This document shows, piece after piece, positions 35,301 to 46,768 of a stretch of 64,000 nucleotides of DNA. Source of the stretch: Cephalotus follicularis (lineage: Eukaryota > Streptophyta > Magnoliopsida > Oxalidales > Cephalotaceae); assembly GCA_001972305.1 (NCBI GenBank), contig BDDD01001456.1, forward strand, positions 186,001-250,000. The letters run 5' to 3'. Under the pieces are notes generated by a model. That model had not been told where the DNA came from and did no database searches. It saw only the letters and a program-made list of their open reading frames with translations. A program made the translations under genes and the position numbers. Each line of letters opens with the position of its first letter. The stretch's first letter is position 1.

Positions 35301-35385
35301 GGCGAGGACGATATGAGAGAGACATATCCCTTCCTATGTGACTGATTGATAGATTGACTGGTGAATCTGGGGACCGAATTCTTTT
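32319..35385 (+). pseudogene. Element E protease end, reverse transcriptase, RNase H, integrase, chromodomain-like tail
   Basis: Gypsy pol in the standard order. Protease ends with VILGMGWLSASFAQVDC (about 32340). Reverse transcriptase occupies about 32490-33170, with '[20 protein letters not shown]' and the FIDD active site at 33098-33109. RNase H is about 33480-33880, ending [16 protein letters not shown]. Integrase is about 34090-34900, with [19 protein letters not shown], 'FNPQTDGLSERTIQTLEDML' and ALYGRKCRSPVCW. A tail around 34930-35330 includes PALSRIHDVFHVSQCRRYV and a group II chromodomain-like 'VDRQIRVLRNKTIPLVSVLW'. In relatives the chromodomain guides insertion to heterochromatin. 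The whole is broken by several changes. Confidence 0.92.
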
Positions 35386-35398
35386 AAGGAGGGGAGAA
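35386..35398 (+). other. Element E polypurine tract
   Basis: AAGGAGGGGAGAA lies immediately before the 3' LTR start, the second-strand primer of Gypsy elements. H has a near copy at 50125-50137. Confidence 0.9.
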
Positions 35399-36567
35399 TG
35401 TGACGACCTGAATTCCCTTTTGTACTATTCATGCATACATTGTACCATATTGTACTGTATCGAATTGTATTGAATTGAGGTATTCTTATACCTATTGTTG
35501 TTGTATTGGTTATATGCATGTATAGTCGTAATTTTGGGCTGAGTATCGGAGAGTTGGTCGAATTGACTATATAAGTCAATTTCTCACTCCCATTCTCTCA
35601 TTCTTTCATTCTTCTCCCTCTCTCTATCCTTCTCCCTCTCTCTCTCTCTTGTTGGTAGCCTCCCTCCATCTCCATAGCAGCTCCTAATTGCATCTCCTTC
35701 AACAAGGATACTGATTGCAAGTGTGGGTTATCGATTGAGTGACAAAGCAGCTGATTCTTGGGTGATTTCAGCTGATTGACCGATCGACAGCTCAACTTTT
35801 GAAGCTTCATTGAAGGTAGGACTTCCCTACTTGATTTCTTATTACTTAATTGCATAATTGATTGAATGATTGATTGAATTGAGTGATTGTATTGCATTGA
35901 ATTGAAAAACTAGGGTTTTATTGATTTCCTTCATCTCACTGATCTAGAAGGATTGAAACTGAATATTGATGGTTGTAACATGTTTTTCTAACCTCAAATG
36001 ATTGATTTTAAACCTTGGTTTTCAAAGAATGGCTTTAAATTGTATTTTGGTATGAGATTGGCTGGTTTTTCTACACAAAACTCGACCCTGCACAGCAAAG
36101 ACATCGACCCCTAGGCCATGGACGTTGATGTCTTCCGCTTTAGAGTATTGTATCTGTGATTCTATAACAAAGACATCGACGTCTTTGCCTCGAGATGTGT
36201 TTCCCGACAAAAGACATCGATGCCGAACATCGATTCGCATTTCCAGGCTATTTTTATTGAAATGCGTCGACATCTTTCTCCAAGGACATCGACGTCTTTC
36301 GGCCAGATCTCTACACAAATAGAGAAAGTCATCGATGTCTTTCAAAGACATCGACGTCTTTCAACCATTTTACAGATGCGTCGACGTCTTTCACCAAGGA
36401 CATCGACGCTTAGTGGACTGAAAGGAGTTTTTAACTACTTTAAAGCTGGTTTTCTACTTGTTTTCACATTGCCACTTGACTGGAGCCTCACTTGAGGTGT
36501 TGAAGTGTTTGAAAACGGTTTAAATGATTGCACTGACCGATTGATTGCTTGAGTCAGGAGTGATGTG
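35399..36567 (+). repeat. Element E 3' LTR (partial)
   Basis: Starts TGTGACGACCTGAATTCCC and aligns with 21435-22567. At 36567 it abuts Copia integrase text of element A. It carries the second copy of E's palindrome array. Confidence 0.92.
36096..36411. repeat. Palindrome cluster in E 3' LTR
   Basis: The counterpart of 22131-22410, with slightly more sites, including AAAGACATCGACGTCTTT twice (near 36172 and 36344) and GCGTCGACGTCTTTC (near 36376). Confidence 0.85.
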
Positions 36568-38995
36568 CACGAGGAGGTTATGTCTACTTCATAACATTTA
36601 CCGATGATTTATCTAGGTATGGTTATGTGTATCTAATGAGACATAAGTTAGAATCCTTTGAGAAATTTAAGGAGTTCAGACTTGAAATAGAAAAGCATAT
36701 CGGTACGTCAATTTAAATACTTTGGTTGGACTAGGGTGGCGAGTACCTGTCAGCTGAATTCCTAGGTTATCTTAGAGATAACAGAATTCTATCTCAGTGG
36801 ACACCTCTTGGACCACCACAACATCAAGGTGTGTCCGAAAGGAGGAATCAAACATTGTTGGACATGGTTTGATCTGACCTTCCCACCAATCTCTGTGGAT
36901 ATGCCCTAGAAACAGTTGCCTATATCTTGAATCAGATTCCTTCAAAATCTATACCCTCCACTCCATACCAGGTATGGTTAGGGAGGAAACCCAGCCTGAG
37001 CCATTTAAAGGTTTGGGGATATCCAGCTTATGTCAAGAGGCTTGACGCAGATAAGCTAGAAGCGCGGTCAGACCGTTGCATGTTTGTGGAGTATCAGAAA
37101 GAAACTAAAGGATACTACTTCTACCATCCTAGCGTACAAAGGATATTTGTTTTGTGAAATCCTGTGTTCTTAGAGAAGGAATACCTTCTTGACATAAATA
37201 GTGGGAGCCAGGTGGAACTTAAAGAGTTTCCACAGGTGGACACCACACAAGAATTGGAGGAGTTGAGGGTTGGACCTTCAATAGACACAGTTGAGATTGG
37301 ATCTCAAGCTGAGAATGAATCTCAGTTAGGCAAAGCTCCTTTGAGGAGATCAGGCCAGATCCCATTAGCACCTGAGAGGTATGGTTTCCTCATTGATTGT
37401 ACGGACGAGGTCAACATCGTTGAAGACGACGTGCCTACCAGCTATAAGGAGGCAGTGTAGGGCACTGAATCTGAGGCATGGCTAGGAGCCATGAAATCTG
37501 AAATGCATTCCATATACTCCAACCAGGTTTGGAATTTGGTTGAAGCACCCGAAGGCATAGTGGCTGTTGGTTGCAAATGGATCTTCAAAAAGAAAATGAA
37601 TGCAGATGGAAAGATCGAGACATATAAAGCTCGATTAGTGGCAAAAGGGTGTAGATAGCGTCATGGTGTTGACTATATAGAGACATTCTCACGTGTCACC
37701 ATGCTCAAATCCATTCGGATTTTGCTTGCGATTACCGCTCATTATGATTATGAGACACGGAAAATGGATGTCAAGACGACATTTTTAAATGGGCGTCTTG
37801 AAGAGGACATTTCTATGTTCCAACCCGAGGGGTTTACCTCTACTGAGCATCCGCACATGGTGTATAAGCTCTAACGGTCCATTTATGGACTAAAGCAATC
37901 ATCACGTAGCTAGAATCTACGTTTTGATGAAGCAGTCAAAGACTTTGACTTTATTAAAAATGTAGATGAGCCCTGTGTTTATCAAAAGCAAGGGGACCTA
38001 ACATCACTTTCTTAGCGCTATATGTGGATGACATCCTACTCATTGGGAATGATTTAGGGATGTTGTAGTTTGTAAAAATATGGCTAGCTAAGAACTTTTC
38101 TGTGAAAGATTTGGGAGAAGCAACTTATATACTAGGTATTAGGATCTAGTTGCTTTGGCTTTCCCAAAGCCAATACATCAGCAAGGTGTTGAAAAGGTTT
38201 AGCATGGAGAATTCCAAGAGAGGCCAATTGGAAATAGGTGAAGGAATTCCCCTTTCTCGAAAGATGTCTCCATAGACATCTAAAGAGAGATAACACCTGA
38301 GTCGGATACCTTATGCTTCGGTGGTAGGGTCAATCATGTATGTCATGTTATGTATTAGGCCTGATGTCGCGGATGCCTTAGGAATGGCAAGCCGTTTTCA
38401 GCCTGATCCTGGTGAGAAGCACTCGAAAGTGGTCAAGGGGATTCTGAAGTACCTTAGAAGGACTCAGGATATCTTCTTGATATATGGAAAGGATAGTGAG
38501 TTGAAATTGGAGGGCTATACAGACTCAAGTTTTGATAGTGATCTTGATGATCACAAATTTGTCTCTGCGTATGTTTTTGTACTTAATGGATGAGCTATGA
38601 GCTGGTGCAGTTGAAAGCAAGGGACTATAGTGGATTCCATAACAGAAGCTGGGTACATAGCAGCCTCAGATGCAGCCAAGGAGGGTGTATGGATGCGCAA
38701 GTTCATCACTGAACTCGGAGTTGTTCCTACCATTAGCAGTCCGATTGTAATATGCTATGAAAATAATGGGGCTGTAGCAGAAGCCAAGGAACCACAGTCT
38801 CACCAGCGATCTAAACACATCGAGCGGCGCTAACATTTGATCAGAGAGATTATTGGTATGGGAGATAGTCAGCTTGAGAGTGTCTCCTCAGAGGAGAACA
38901 CATCATATCCACTGACAAAGGCAATGGGCACCAAGGCTTTGGATCATCATCGTGGGACGATGGGTCTAGGCTATAGGAGTTCATGGGTTGAGGGT
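36568..38995 (+). pseudogene. Element A integrase, reverse transcriptase and RNase H remnants
   Basis: Copia pol text resumes here after E. Integrase (about 36570-37100) reads GGYVYFITFTDD and 'SIPSTPYQVWLGRKPSLSHL'. Reverse transcriptase (about 37470-38300) has 'GCKWIFKKKMNADGKIETYK' and the YVDD motif at 38021-38032. RNase H (about 38320-38850) has PDVADALGMASRFQPDPGEK and 'GYIAASDAAKEGVWMRKFIT'. The layout is complete from integrase to RNase H, but the text is broken in many places. Confidence 0.92.
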
Positions 38996-39007
38996 CAAGT
39001 GGGAGAT
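38996..39007 (+). other. Element A polypurine tract
   Basis: CAAGTGGGAGAT lies directly before the 3' LTR. The same string precedes the LTRs of B and D. Confidence 0.9.
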
Positions 39008-41218
39008 TGTTAGATAGGGTGACTCAATAAGCCATTGGATGGGCTTTTTGTATCGAACCTATCTATGTACATATATGACATGTGCTAATTTGTTTAGATA
39101 TTATTTATGGCAATATCAATTGTGTTTTATCACACAATTGAAGTAGTTTAATATCACCCTAATTACACTTGTGATGCCTTGACATAAGGTTGGATGCAAA
39201 GCATGGAGGAAGTGAGATTGGTTACCTTATTCCTTATGTCGAATTAGTTCCAAGTCATAGGTCACTTTGTGGGCATTAGTGAACCGGATGGACTTGAGCG
39301 TATGTTTCCTGCTTTTGGAATTGGAAGATGGATTCTCTCACTACCATCTGTGTTGCGACACTAGGGCAAATATGGGGTGCGCGCTCGAAGCATGTACACT
39401 AAACTAGCCCAACGCAGGTGACAATATTTGGATAGTCGCTATTCTCCTGTCAGTAGTGATTCCTACTTGTTGCCGTTGTGTATAAGTGCTAGTCACTTAG
39501 AGAGTTCTCGAACTCGTCTGGTCCTTAGACCTGAGCGACTGTTCTATATTGTATGGAGACAGTTATGCTTTGATCTCCACCTTACCCAGTTCTTGCACAG
39601 GACTGGCAATTAGGTGCTCTTTGGGTATGATCGAATCTATACGAATATAAGCGAGTGCGCAATATGGGATTGTCACACCTGAGCGAAGGTGATTAGCCTT
39701 ATTATGGTCTGATTGTACTTTGGACTTATGAAATCCTTGGTCAAGGTTGAGGTGGACTGGTAATTATATTTCTAGAGAGTCTACCAAAGGTCGTAGTAAT
39801 AATCATATATTTTATCTATTGAGGTATTATCTAGGGTTGACACATATCCTTACCCTAGACCTCAATCGGGGCCAAGAATGACAAGGGATTATAGTACACG
39901 CGAACCGACAACTTAAAAAGTCTCGCGTTACAGCGATGTATGATAAATTATGAGAAAATTAATTAGATTAATTTTTCATCGGGATAAGATTGGATATTAG
40001 TCCATAAGCATTTTAAATAGGTATGAGACTATTTATAATGGTTTAAGCTTACCCTAGGGGTATTTCAAAAATTTATGATAACCACCACTATTAACCAAGA
40101 TTTTAAAGGTCCCTGCCCAATAATGATTTCTTCATAAATATGTTTGAAAAATTTAAGTCTTGGTGAAATTTATAAACTCAAATATTGGTTAGGTGGATTT
40201 TGCAATTTATGGTGACACATTTGTTTAATCTTATTTAATCAATATTCGAAGGGATATGTGGCATCACTAAAATGAGTAGGACTCATTTCAGTAAGAGTTT
40301 GACTCAAATATTGACCAGCCTATCTAAGCGTCGACGCTTTTTGGAAAAGTGTCAATGCTTAGCACCATCTAAGCGTCGATTCCTTTTTGGAAAGGCGTCA
40401 ACGTTTATCCCATCTAAGCGTCAGCCTTTTTGGGAAAGCATCGACGCTTAGTGCGTTAACATAGGTGCCCTATGTGGGCACGCGACGTGCGCACGATCTT
40501 TCTTTCCCACTCCCAACGATTTTCTCTCATTAGAGCATTAAAGGGAGCACGTTGGGATAATGGGAACACGTTTTCCTTAGAGGGAGTAGCATCATCTGGT
40601 AGTGTGCTAGTGGATGAGACATGGGAGAGAAATCTGTTGGCATAAAACAGAGTGTGTATTTGCTGGGCATAGCAGTGGAGCACTTTGCACATTTTTGAGT
40701 AGTCCCTTCTCTGATTAATTCACCAATCTTGGAGCTAACCTATGGTAGATTGTTATTGACCATCTTTGTCAATCTGAATATTCCCTTTGTGAGCATAGTT
40801 AGAGAGAGAGAATACAAAGGTTGAGTTTTATTGTGTGGACAATAGCTGGGGTTTCAGAATCTGTTGCCCGAAGCAGTAGAATTTTGACTTGGAGGAGGAA
40901 TTAAAAGCTTCAAGATTCAGAGAGAATCTACTCAAGCTTGAACCGGAAAATGCGAAGGAGCCATCATCGTGTGGTATGATCTCTTTGTCCCTCTCTATGT
41001 CGCCATGTTAGTGCATCACATGTGCAAGTTAGTGTGATGCCAATTCAAGTATGTTATGATGTTGTGTTCCTTGTGACTTGTGCAGTCCCTGAATTGGACC
41101 TTGTTCTTGGTGTTGAGGCTTTAACTTCCGCTGCCTATTGATTATAAACAATTTTTTTTGCACCCTTAACACCCTTTGGTCCGATTCCGGCTCAGGGGAT
41201 GAATTACCATTCTCAACA
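39008..41218 (+). repeat. Element A 3' LTR
   Basis: Starts TGTTAGATAGGGTGACTC and ends CCATTCTCAACA (2211 bp). It pairs with 1-848 and 16543-16969. The U3 part shares text with the LTRs of B, D and I ('ccaagtcataggtcacttt'). A GTCGACG cluster lies at 40326-40450. Confidence 0.92.
40326..40450. repeat. GTCGACG palindrome cluster in A 3' LTR
   Basis: AAGCGTCGACGCTT at 40326-40339, then AAGTGTCAATGCTT, AAGCGTCGATTCC, AGGCGTCAACG, AAGCGTCAGCC and AAGCATCGACGCTT. Individual sites differ from the 5' copy mostly at CpG positions. Confidence 0.85.
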
Positions 41219-41638
41219 CATGCTCCATGCATGCACCCCACATTAGCTTTAATGGTAAACCCCTAGTGGCAATGAGATAATCCACCCTCCACTGAACATG
41301 AGAGCAAGCATAACACGACAAGTTTATCCAGTACAATTTCCCTAAGAAAGTGAACCTACGACTTGGAACATTTTGTTAAAAGGGAGTAAGGTAGTCATTT
41401 TCATAGCCTCCCTGACAAGACATCCAACCCTTTGAGCGACAGGGCGCCATATGTGTGTTAAGATAATATAAAATTAAACTGATTCAATGATAATTTGGGA
41501 TAACATACATATGGCTTTCCATAAATCCTGGAAAATGCATAGTGTAACATAAATGGAATTAAGATTTTATTTATCAATAATGATGTACAAAATACAATTA
41601 GCCACTTTGTGGCTTGCAGGGACACCCTTAATCTAACA
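41219..41638 (-). repeat. M: minus-strand Copia LTR piece
   Basis: The complement starts TGTTAGATTAAGGGTGTCCCTG at 41638 and contains the U3 landmarks of the B/D/I families ('gctatgaaaatgac..ttactc', 'ttggatgtcttgtcaggg'). It probably forms part of the LTR into which A inserted, with the other part off the window. No polypurine tract lies beyond 41638, so it may be a solo LTR. Confidence 0.65.
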
Positions 41639-43281
41639 ACAATATCAAATTATATTAAGCCAACCCATCAATAAGTAAAATTACAGGTACATGGAATAAT
41701 ATGGAGAGGCCGTTGGAACCTCCTTTTAGCACAAATTTAGGCATGCATCTCATACATATTTACTCCCTAATAGTAGATCACGGATTCTAACTACTGCGGA
41801 TTGCTTGAGTTTTAAACAAGCCGCTAGTCTTATTCCTAGGTGTGATTCTTACAAACATTCAACATATATCCCATCCATATCATGGGTCTTCTAACATTGT
41901 TTGGTCCTCGTAATCTTCTCAACCTTGCTTCCATTTTTACTATCACTAATTAATTACAAGTTCCTACCTATACTAAAAGAAATCTTGATTTCAAATCGAG
42001 GAGAGTTATAGGGAGGAATAAAAAATTAATAGATACAAAACCAAGAGGGAGAAAAGACATTCAAGTCCAAATAAAAGAATATTACATACATTCCCATTAA
42101 AGAAATAAACACATCCACAACACTTGTAATAAATAAAACCATAAACTAGTCAAATCTGTGAACTACCACCATGAAAAACGTAATTCAATCTTTTGAATTA
42201 TCAAATAAACTTGATTGATATGCTTCTACAAACTTAGAAAATTGATTTGGGTAATTAAATAAACTAAAACTCTTTCAAAGAGTGAAAAATGTCATCTTAT
42301 GGTACCATTCACTTTCCGAGACTGGAAACACTATTCATTTCCTGACCCGTAGTATTCATTTTGGCTTGAATGCACTATTCATATTGGGCATGATCCAACA
42401 CTCGGGCCCCAACTGAATAGTAACTGCATTAGGGTTTGAAACTCTAAAGCCTAGGGTTTAGGGCTTGAAACCCTAAAACATAAACCATGCCACTTGTCAT
42501 CTCATGATCATGCCACCTAGACAAAGATTCCTAACCATCCATCTTGATGGATCAAAATGAAAGGCTAGAATTTAATTTTGCAAAAGTGTCATAGGTGGTC
42601 ATATCTCCCTCCATCATCCACTAACAAAACTTTCAAGACACATATTATGTCAAGCCCATACCTCCCACTTACACAAATGACAAAGCCATGCCCTATGACA
42701 ACAAGACTATACCCAATGTCATAAAGCCCATGCTTTAATAATTCAAATTAACATTAAACTAATATATCGCATAATTAATTAATTTAATCTAGCATGGAGA
42801 TGAATTCTTCCATTGATGGGGGACATAATTAGCAAAAGTGGAGGAGGAGGTGGTGGCTGCTAGTGTCACCATGGTGGCTGGCAGTGGTGGTGGTGGTGGT
42901 GGTTGGTGGTGGTCCAAATACCAAAAGTTATAAATTTTTTAAGCTCTTTTCAACTACATAAAAATTTTTAATCAAGTCAAAACTAAACCACCAAAATTAC
43001 ACTACCATGGCAAAAATATTTGGGTGGCAAAGGGAGGTGGTAGGTGTTGGGAAGCCCAGAGGGTTCCTGTGTGAGGCTTAGATCAAGGGATTAGACTAAT
43101 TTAGGTCATAGGAGCTTTAGGGTGTTAATTTTAAAAAAAAAATTAAGAGTCCTCCAAAGCAAAGGAACACCCTAAATTTTATATCAATAATTTTCCAAAC
43201 AATGCCAAGGATCGATAATTAACTATCCAATTGAACCAATTTTATCCATGCATGCATGTATAGTCACGGCTTGAGCTAGGG
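41639..43281. other. Unassigned AT-rich spacer
   Basis: I see no protein domain, RNA gene, LTR pair or PBS in these 1.6 kb. It holds a GGT-type trinucleotide tract (42848-42915), telobox-like text AGGGTTTAGGG at about 42450, and scattered short A or T runs. It may be old transposon debris or true intergenic DNA. Confidence 0.6.
42848..42915. repeat. (GGT)n-like low-complexity tract
   Basis: Imperfect GGT/GTGGTGG repeats, with the purest run at about 42885-42902. Confidence 0.85.
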
Positions 43282-44670
43282 TAGTTAGGTTAGGTGTAAC
43301 GCCCAAAATTTTATAAATAATTATTTTAATATTGGCATAGTGTATGGCTGTATTGAGCCAATGGAGCCCGAATGAATAAAAAGCATCGCGTATTGGAGCC
43401 GCAGATCATAAGGCCCAAAATGACAAATAAAGCCCATTTTTAATGGCGACAATAAGGCCCTATGTTCGCATTTTTATTGCGTTTATTTTGGTACCCGGTA
43501 TAATGATTAATATCGCCGTTTGCGGATTAAACGGGACCCAGGCCTTAGTATTTCGGCTGGTAAATACTAAAGAAGAGGCAAAAGTTAAAGGGAGGAAGAA
43601 ATGGGACACGGGCGCATAAGGCGCCCGTGAAAAAAAGAAGAGACAGACGCGAGAGTAGGAGAGAGAAGCGGGAGAGAAAGGGAGAGATGGCCACTGGTGC
43701 GACAGGGAAGACGCCGGAGCTAGCTGCCGGACCAGGATGAGACGGTGAACGGTCCAGACCCCTCCAACCCGTCTGTAAACTCTCTTATTTTCTTCTCTTC
43801 TCTTTTTCTCCTCCCCGACGCCAAGCCACTGTCCGCATTGCCGAGCGTTCCACCGTCGGTTAGCGTCACGGGAAGGTCCGGTCTTCACCTAGGAGGTCGG
43901 CTACACTTATTTCAGTGGCTGATTTGGAGCCATTCGGGCGGAAACGGTCGGATTCGAACTGACGAGTTGACTCAGTGAAGCCAACTCGCTGCCGCCTTTG
44001 ACCGTGCGTTTAGCGTCGAGTCTCGGTGAGTTAAGGGCAAGGATTTGTAGAGTAGATTATTGTGAGGCATTTTAAGGTGTTGATCGGAGATGTGGTTAAC
44101 CGGTGAGTCAACTCAGTGAGTTGAACTCACTGGCCGGTCGTGACAGCACGTTTCACGGCGAGTCACGGTGAGCCTCCAATGATTTTGAACATATCGTCCA
44201 ATGTGGAGCCTGTTTTTGGGTTTCGCCGGAGCTAAATGAGTTGGCCAAAAATTGGCCCAAGCTCTAAAGGAGGTTGTGCTTAGTTTCCATGCGTGGAGTG
44301 TAACGGAAATGTGTGTACGTGCAGGATAATGGAAACGATCAAGGATAGAGGATTTCTGATCTTTACGAGCTCAGTTGCTACGAGGTAGGTTATACTATTT
44401 GTTGCATTACATTCATGCATTCTAAATGATTATATGGATTGATATGTGTATGAATTGTACTTGTACGAATGCATATATATATATATATATATGAGCATAC
44501 GGATGGATATGTATACTGCATATGGCATATGATATAAGGGTTCGAGGAGATTAATTCTTGCCTTCTCTTAATTCACGAGCTATGGGATGAATCTTAAAGG
44601 GCTTTGAACTGTTTTGGACATAGTTCCATTGATTTACGAACTCTTTCACAAACTGCATTTTCTATCAAAA

Positions 44671-44930
44671 CCGTCGACGCTTTATGCTTTCAAAACCAAT
44701 CCCGTCGATGCTTTCATGTCTTAAACTGAGTAGTCGATGTTTTATACTTATGCTTTCTAAAACCGTCGACGCTTTTATATGTTAAACTTGTAGTCGACGC
44801 TTTACGCTTTTAAACAAACCCATCGACACCTTGCACCTTACTATTTTGACCAATGATACTTTAACATTTAAGCGTTGATACTCAACACCAAAATATCGAT
44901 GCTTAAGTGCTGAGCGTTGACGCACGGGGC
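44671..44930. repeat. GTCGACG palindrome cluster in H 5' LTR
   Basis: ACCGTCGACGCTTTATGC (44671), CCCGTCGATGCTTTC, TAGTCGATGTTTTA, ACCGTCGACGCTTTTA, TAGTCGACGCTTTACGC, CCATCGACACC, AAGCGTTGATAC and AGCGTTGACGC. The spacers are T-rich. The 3' LTR copy is at 51516-51800. Confidence 0.85.
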
Positions 44931-45636
44931 TAAGGACCGACCCTTAGTGCCTTGTTCAGCCCAAACACACCGTTTTACATGGTTTTCCATCCAAAATGGT
45001 TTTATGTTCAAATGAATTCCATAGAAAGCCTCCCTAAGGCGTTGTAACCTATGGAATCCTTCTGTGTCACATTTGATTTCTAAATCGATGTTCAAGTGAA
45101 GTTTTAAGGAAAGTTCTCAATAAAAGAGTTTTAAGCAAATGGTTTCTAAATGGTTTTCAAAATGGTCAGGATAGTTCCATTGGGATATCGAGATGCAGAT
45201 ATATTATTTGGACTTCCTCTCCATTATTTTACGGAATTCAAAATGGTCAGGTACATCCATTGGGACATCTGGGCGCGGAAACTCCCATTTGGACTCCCTT
45301 TCCATTCATTATAACTTCGATAGGGACCAACTAAATGATATATGAAAAATTGATTACAAAACGGATTATGAACACGAAATGGCCATTGGATATGAAAAAT
45401 GACTTATGACTATGAAATAATCTTTATAAGATTTGACGGATGTAGATCCTATGAGATCCTTTATGAAATGGTCCCTATCCTTTAAATGAATATATGTTAT
45501 GGGTTATGAGTATTACAAGGCACGACTATGATATATATTATTGTTTGAGACCTATGAGATAACCCATTCATAATCTACGTTTCCGTCGCGAGGATTATGG
45601 GTGTTCGATCACATCATCACTGGAGGTTACTGGCGC

Positions 45637-45782
45637 CTACGGGTTCTGACCGTTTTTACGGCTTTACCACATACTACGGTTCTCACCGTTTTTACGTCTG
45701 TACCACTATACTACGGGTTCTGACCGTTTTTATGGCTTTACAACTATACTTACGGGCTCTAACCGTTTTTACGGCTTTGCCA
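45637..45782 (+). repeat. Four-copy tandem repeat in H 5' LTR
   Basis: About 40 bp per unit, with the consensus 'acgggttctgaccgttttta' followed by 'cggctttaccac.ata.t'. The four copies differ by substitutions and small length changes. Confidence 0.85.
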
Positions 45783-46757
45783 TGATGTGATCAGCGTTAT
45801 CTCTTCCCCACTCGGCTACGACCTCAAAAGGGTAGGCAGTCGGTGGTAGTACTATCTCAGGTCGGAGGGGCAGAGTAGTACTCAGACCTATGGATTGCTT
45901 AGCCCTACGCATGATGACTGATTGTTTATGGAGTATCTGCAGGCCTATGGCCTTTTATGTGATTAGGACCAGCCCGGTATACCACTGCTTAGGGACAGTT
46001 GGTATACTGACGCTGTCCGCAATTGTCATTTATGCACACGACATGCCATACATATATATTATACTGTTGCACGCATATCACCATTATACTGATGCACTAC
46101 ATGGCATACATTGATATACTGTTACACGCATATCACTATTATACTGTTGCATGCATAGCATAGTATACCTACTCGACATTATGTCGCTGACCCATTTCCC
46201 CTGTATGCGGAATGGGTCAGGCTCAGGTACAGGTGATGGACTGTAGTGAGGTAACCTAAGAAGGACGGGTTTTCAATAGCAGATTTCGTTAGCCAATTGT
46301 ATAAGGATTGTGAAAAAGGAACCCTATGTATTTGAGACAAATCTATAAATGTTATAGTTATGTCTTATATTTAGCTATTGACATGCCGGCTTGTGGCAGT
46401 GCTTGTTTAATATGTGTGTTGATGTAAAGGACATGGAAGGGTCCACATATTGTGATAAACTACTGCTTCCTCCTACGGGAGTATGGTTGTTGAGGGCTGG
46501 GCCTAAGATATAAATTGAGTTTTTCTTTACAGGGGGATTAGTCTGATAAACGAATACTTCATGCCGAAATTTTGGGAGATTTTAAGAGATAGTTTTTATT
46601 TGGATTTATTAATTCCGCTGTTGTAATACGATTGTTTAAAGTTTTAAATTTGTAGCACTTTTTGGAGTATGAATTATATGATTGAATGCCTGAATGGAAG
46701 GCATATCATGCGTCGGATCGTGAGGGTTTACTCTCGCGGTTCGGGGCGTGACAAGCT

Positions 46758-46768
46758 TGGTATCAGAG
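46758..46768 (+). other. Element H primer-binding site
   Basis: TGGTATCAGAG, initiator-Met type, lies five bases after the LTR end. Confidence 0.88.

Larger units (their letters stand above)
21435..36567 (+). mobile_element. Element E: Ty3/Gypsy chromovirus, Tekay/Del-like
   Basis: The 5' LTR is 21435-23657 and the partial 3' LTR is 35399-36567. The inner part has an initiator-Met PBS, gag, protease, reverse transcriptase, RNase H, integrase and a chromodomain-like tail, in the Gypsy order (integrase after RNase H). Element F sits in the protease region. The tail (VDRQIRVLRNKTIPLVSVLW) and the gag (WLTHLEKIFEVTGCDDEQK) match the Tekay/Del lineage as I know it. The pol is fairly complete in layout but broken in several places. 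LTRs differ by about 6% over the first 200 bp compared by eye. No right-hand target duplication can be checked because the 3' LTR is partial and abuts A. Confidence 0.9.
1..41218 (+). mobile_element. Element A: Ty1/Copia LTR retrotransposon, outer host of the left nest
   Basis: A plus-strand Copia element whose left end lies off the window. Its pieces are 5' LTR (1-848 and 16543-16969), leader, gag and protease (16970-20091), integrase to RNase H (36568-38995) and 3' LTR (39008-41218). The pieces are assigned to one element because they share strand and family, because 1-848 aligns with 39742-40586, and because 16543-16969 aligns with the end of the 3' LTR. Two insertion blocks separate them: D with B and G inside, and X plus E with F inside. 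The coding part is a fossil with many breaks. The PBS matches initiator-Met tRNA, as is usual in Copia. Assignment to a finer Copia lineage is not safe by eye. Confidence 0.85.
43295..46753 (+). repeat. Element H 5' LTR
   Basis: Starts TGTAACGCCCAAAATTTTAT and ends GTTCGGGGCGTGACA. It contains, in order, a CpG-rich pyrimidine/GAGTC segment (43600-44200), an (AT)n run (44466-44492), the GTCGACG cluster (44671-44930), a four-copy tandem repeat (45637-45782) and CATGCATAGCATA-type repeats (46020-46160). Confidence 0.92.

Noticed and set aside
41639-43281. Possible host gene in the only stretch not assigned to an element
   Set aside because: No frame of useful length, no splice-like coding pattern and no recognisable domain on either strand.
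43460-43978. Frames of 142 and 77 codons at the start of H's LTR
   Set aside because: They are low-complexity Ser/Pro/Phe-rich frames on opposite strands in a pyrimidine tract of an LTR, and the counterpart at 50309-50650 is not the same length. Not coding.
45890-46114. 74-codon frame present in both LTRs of H (also 52738-52962)
   Set aside because: It is kept in both copies only because the LTRs are recent duplicates of each other. There is no family resemblance and it overlaps simple repeats.
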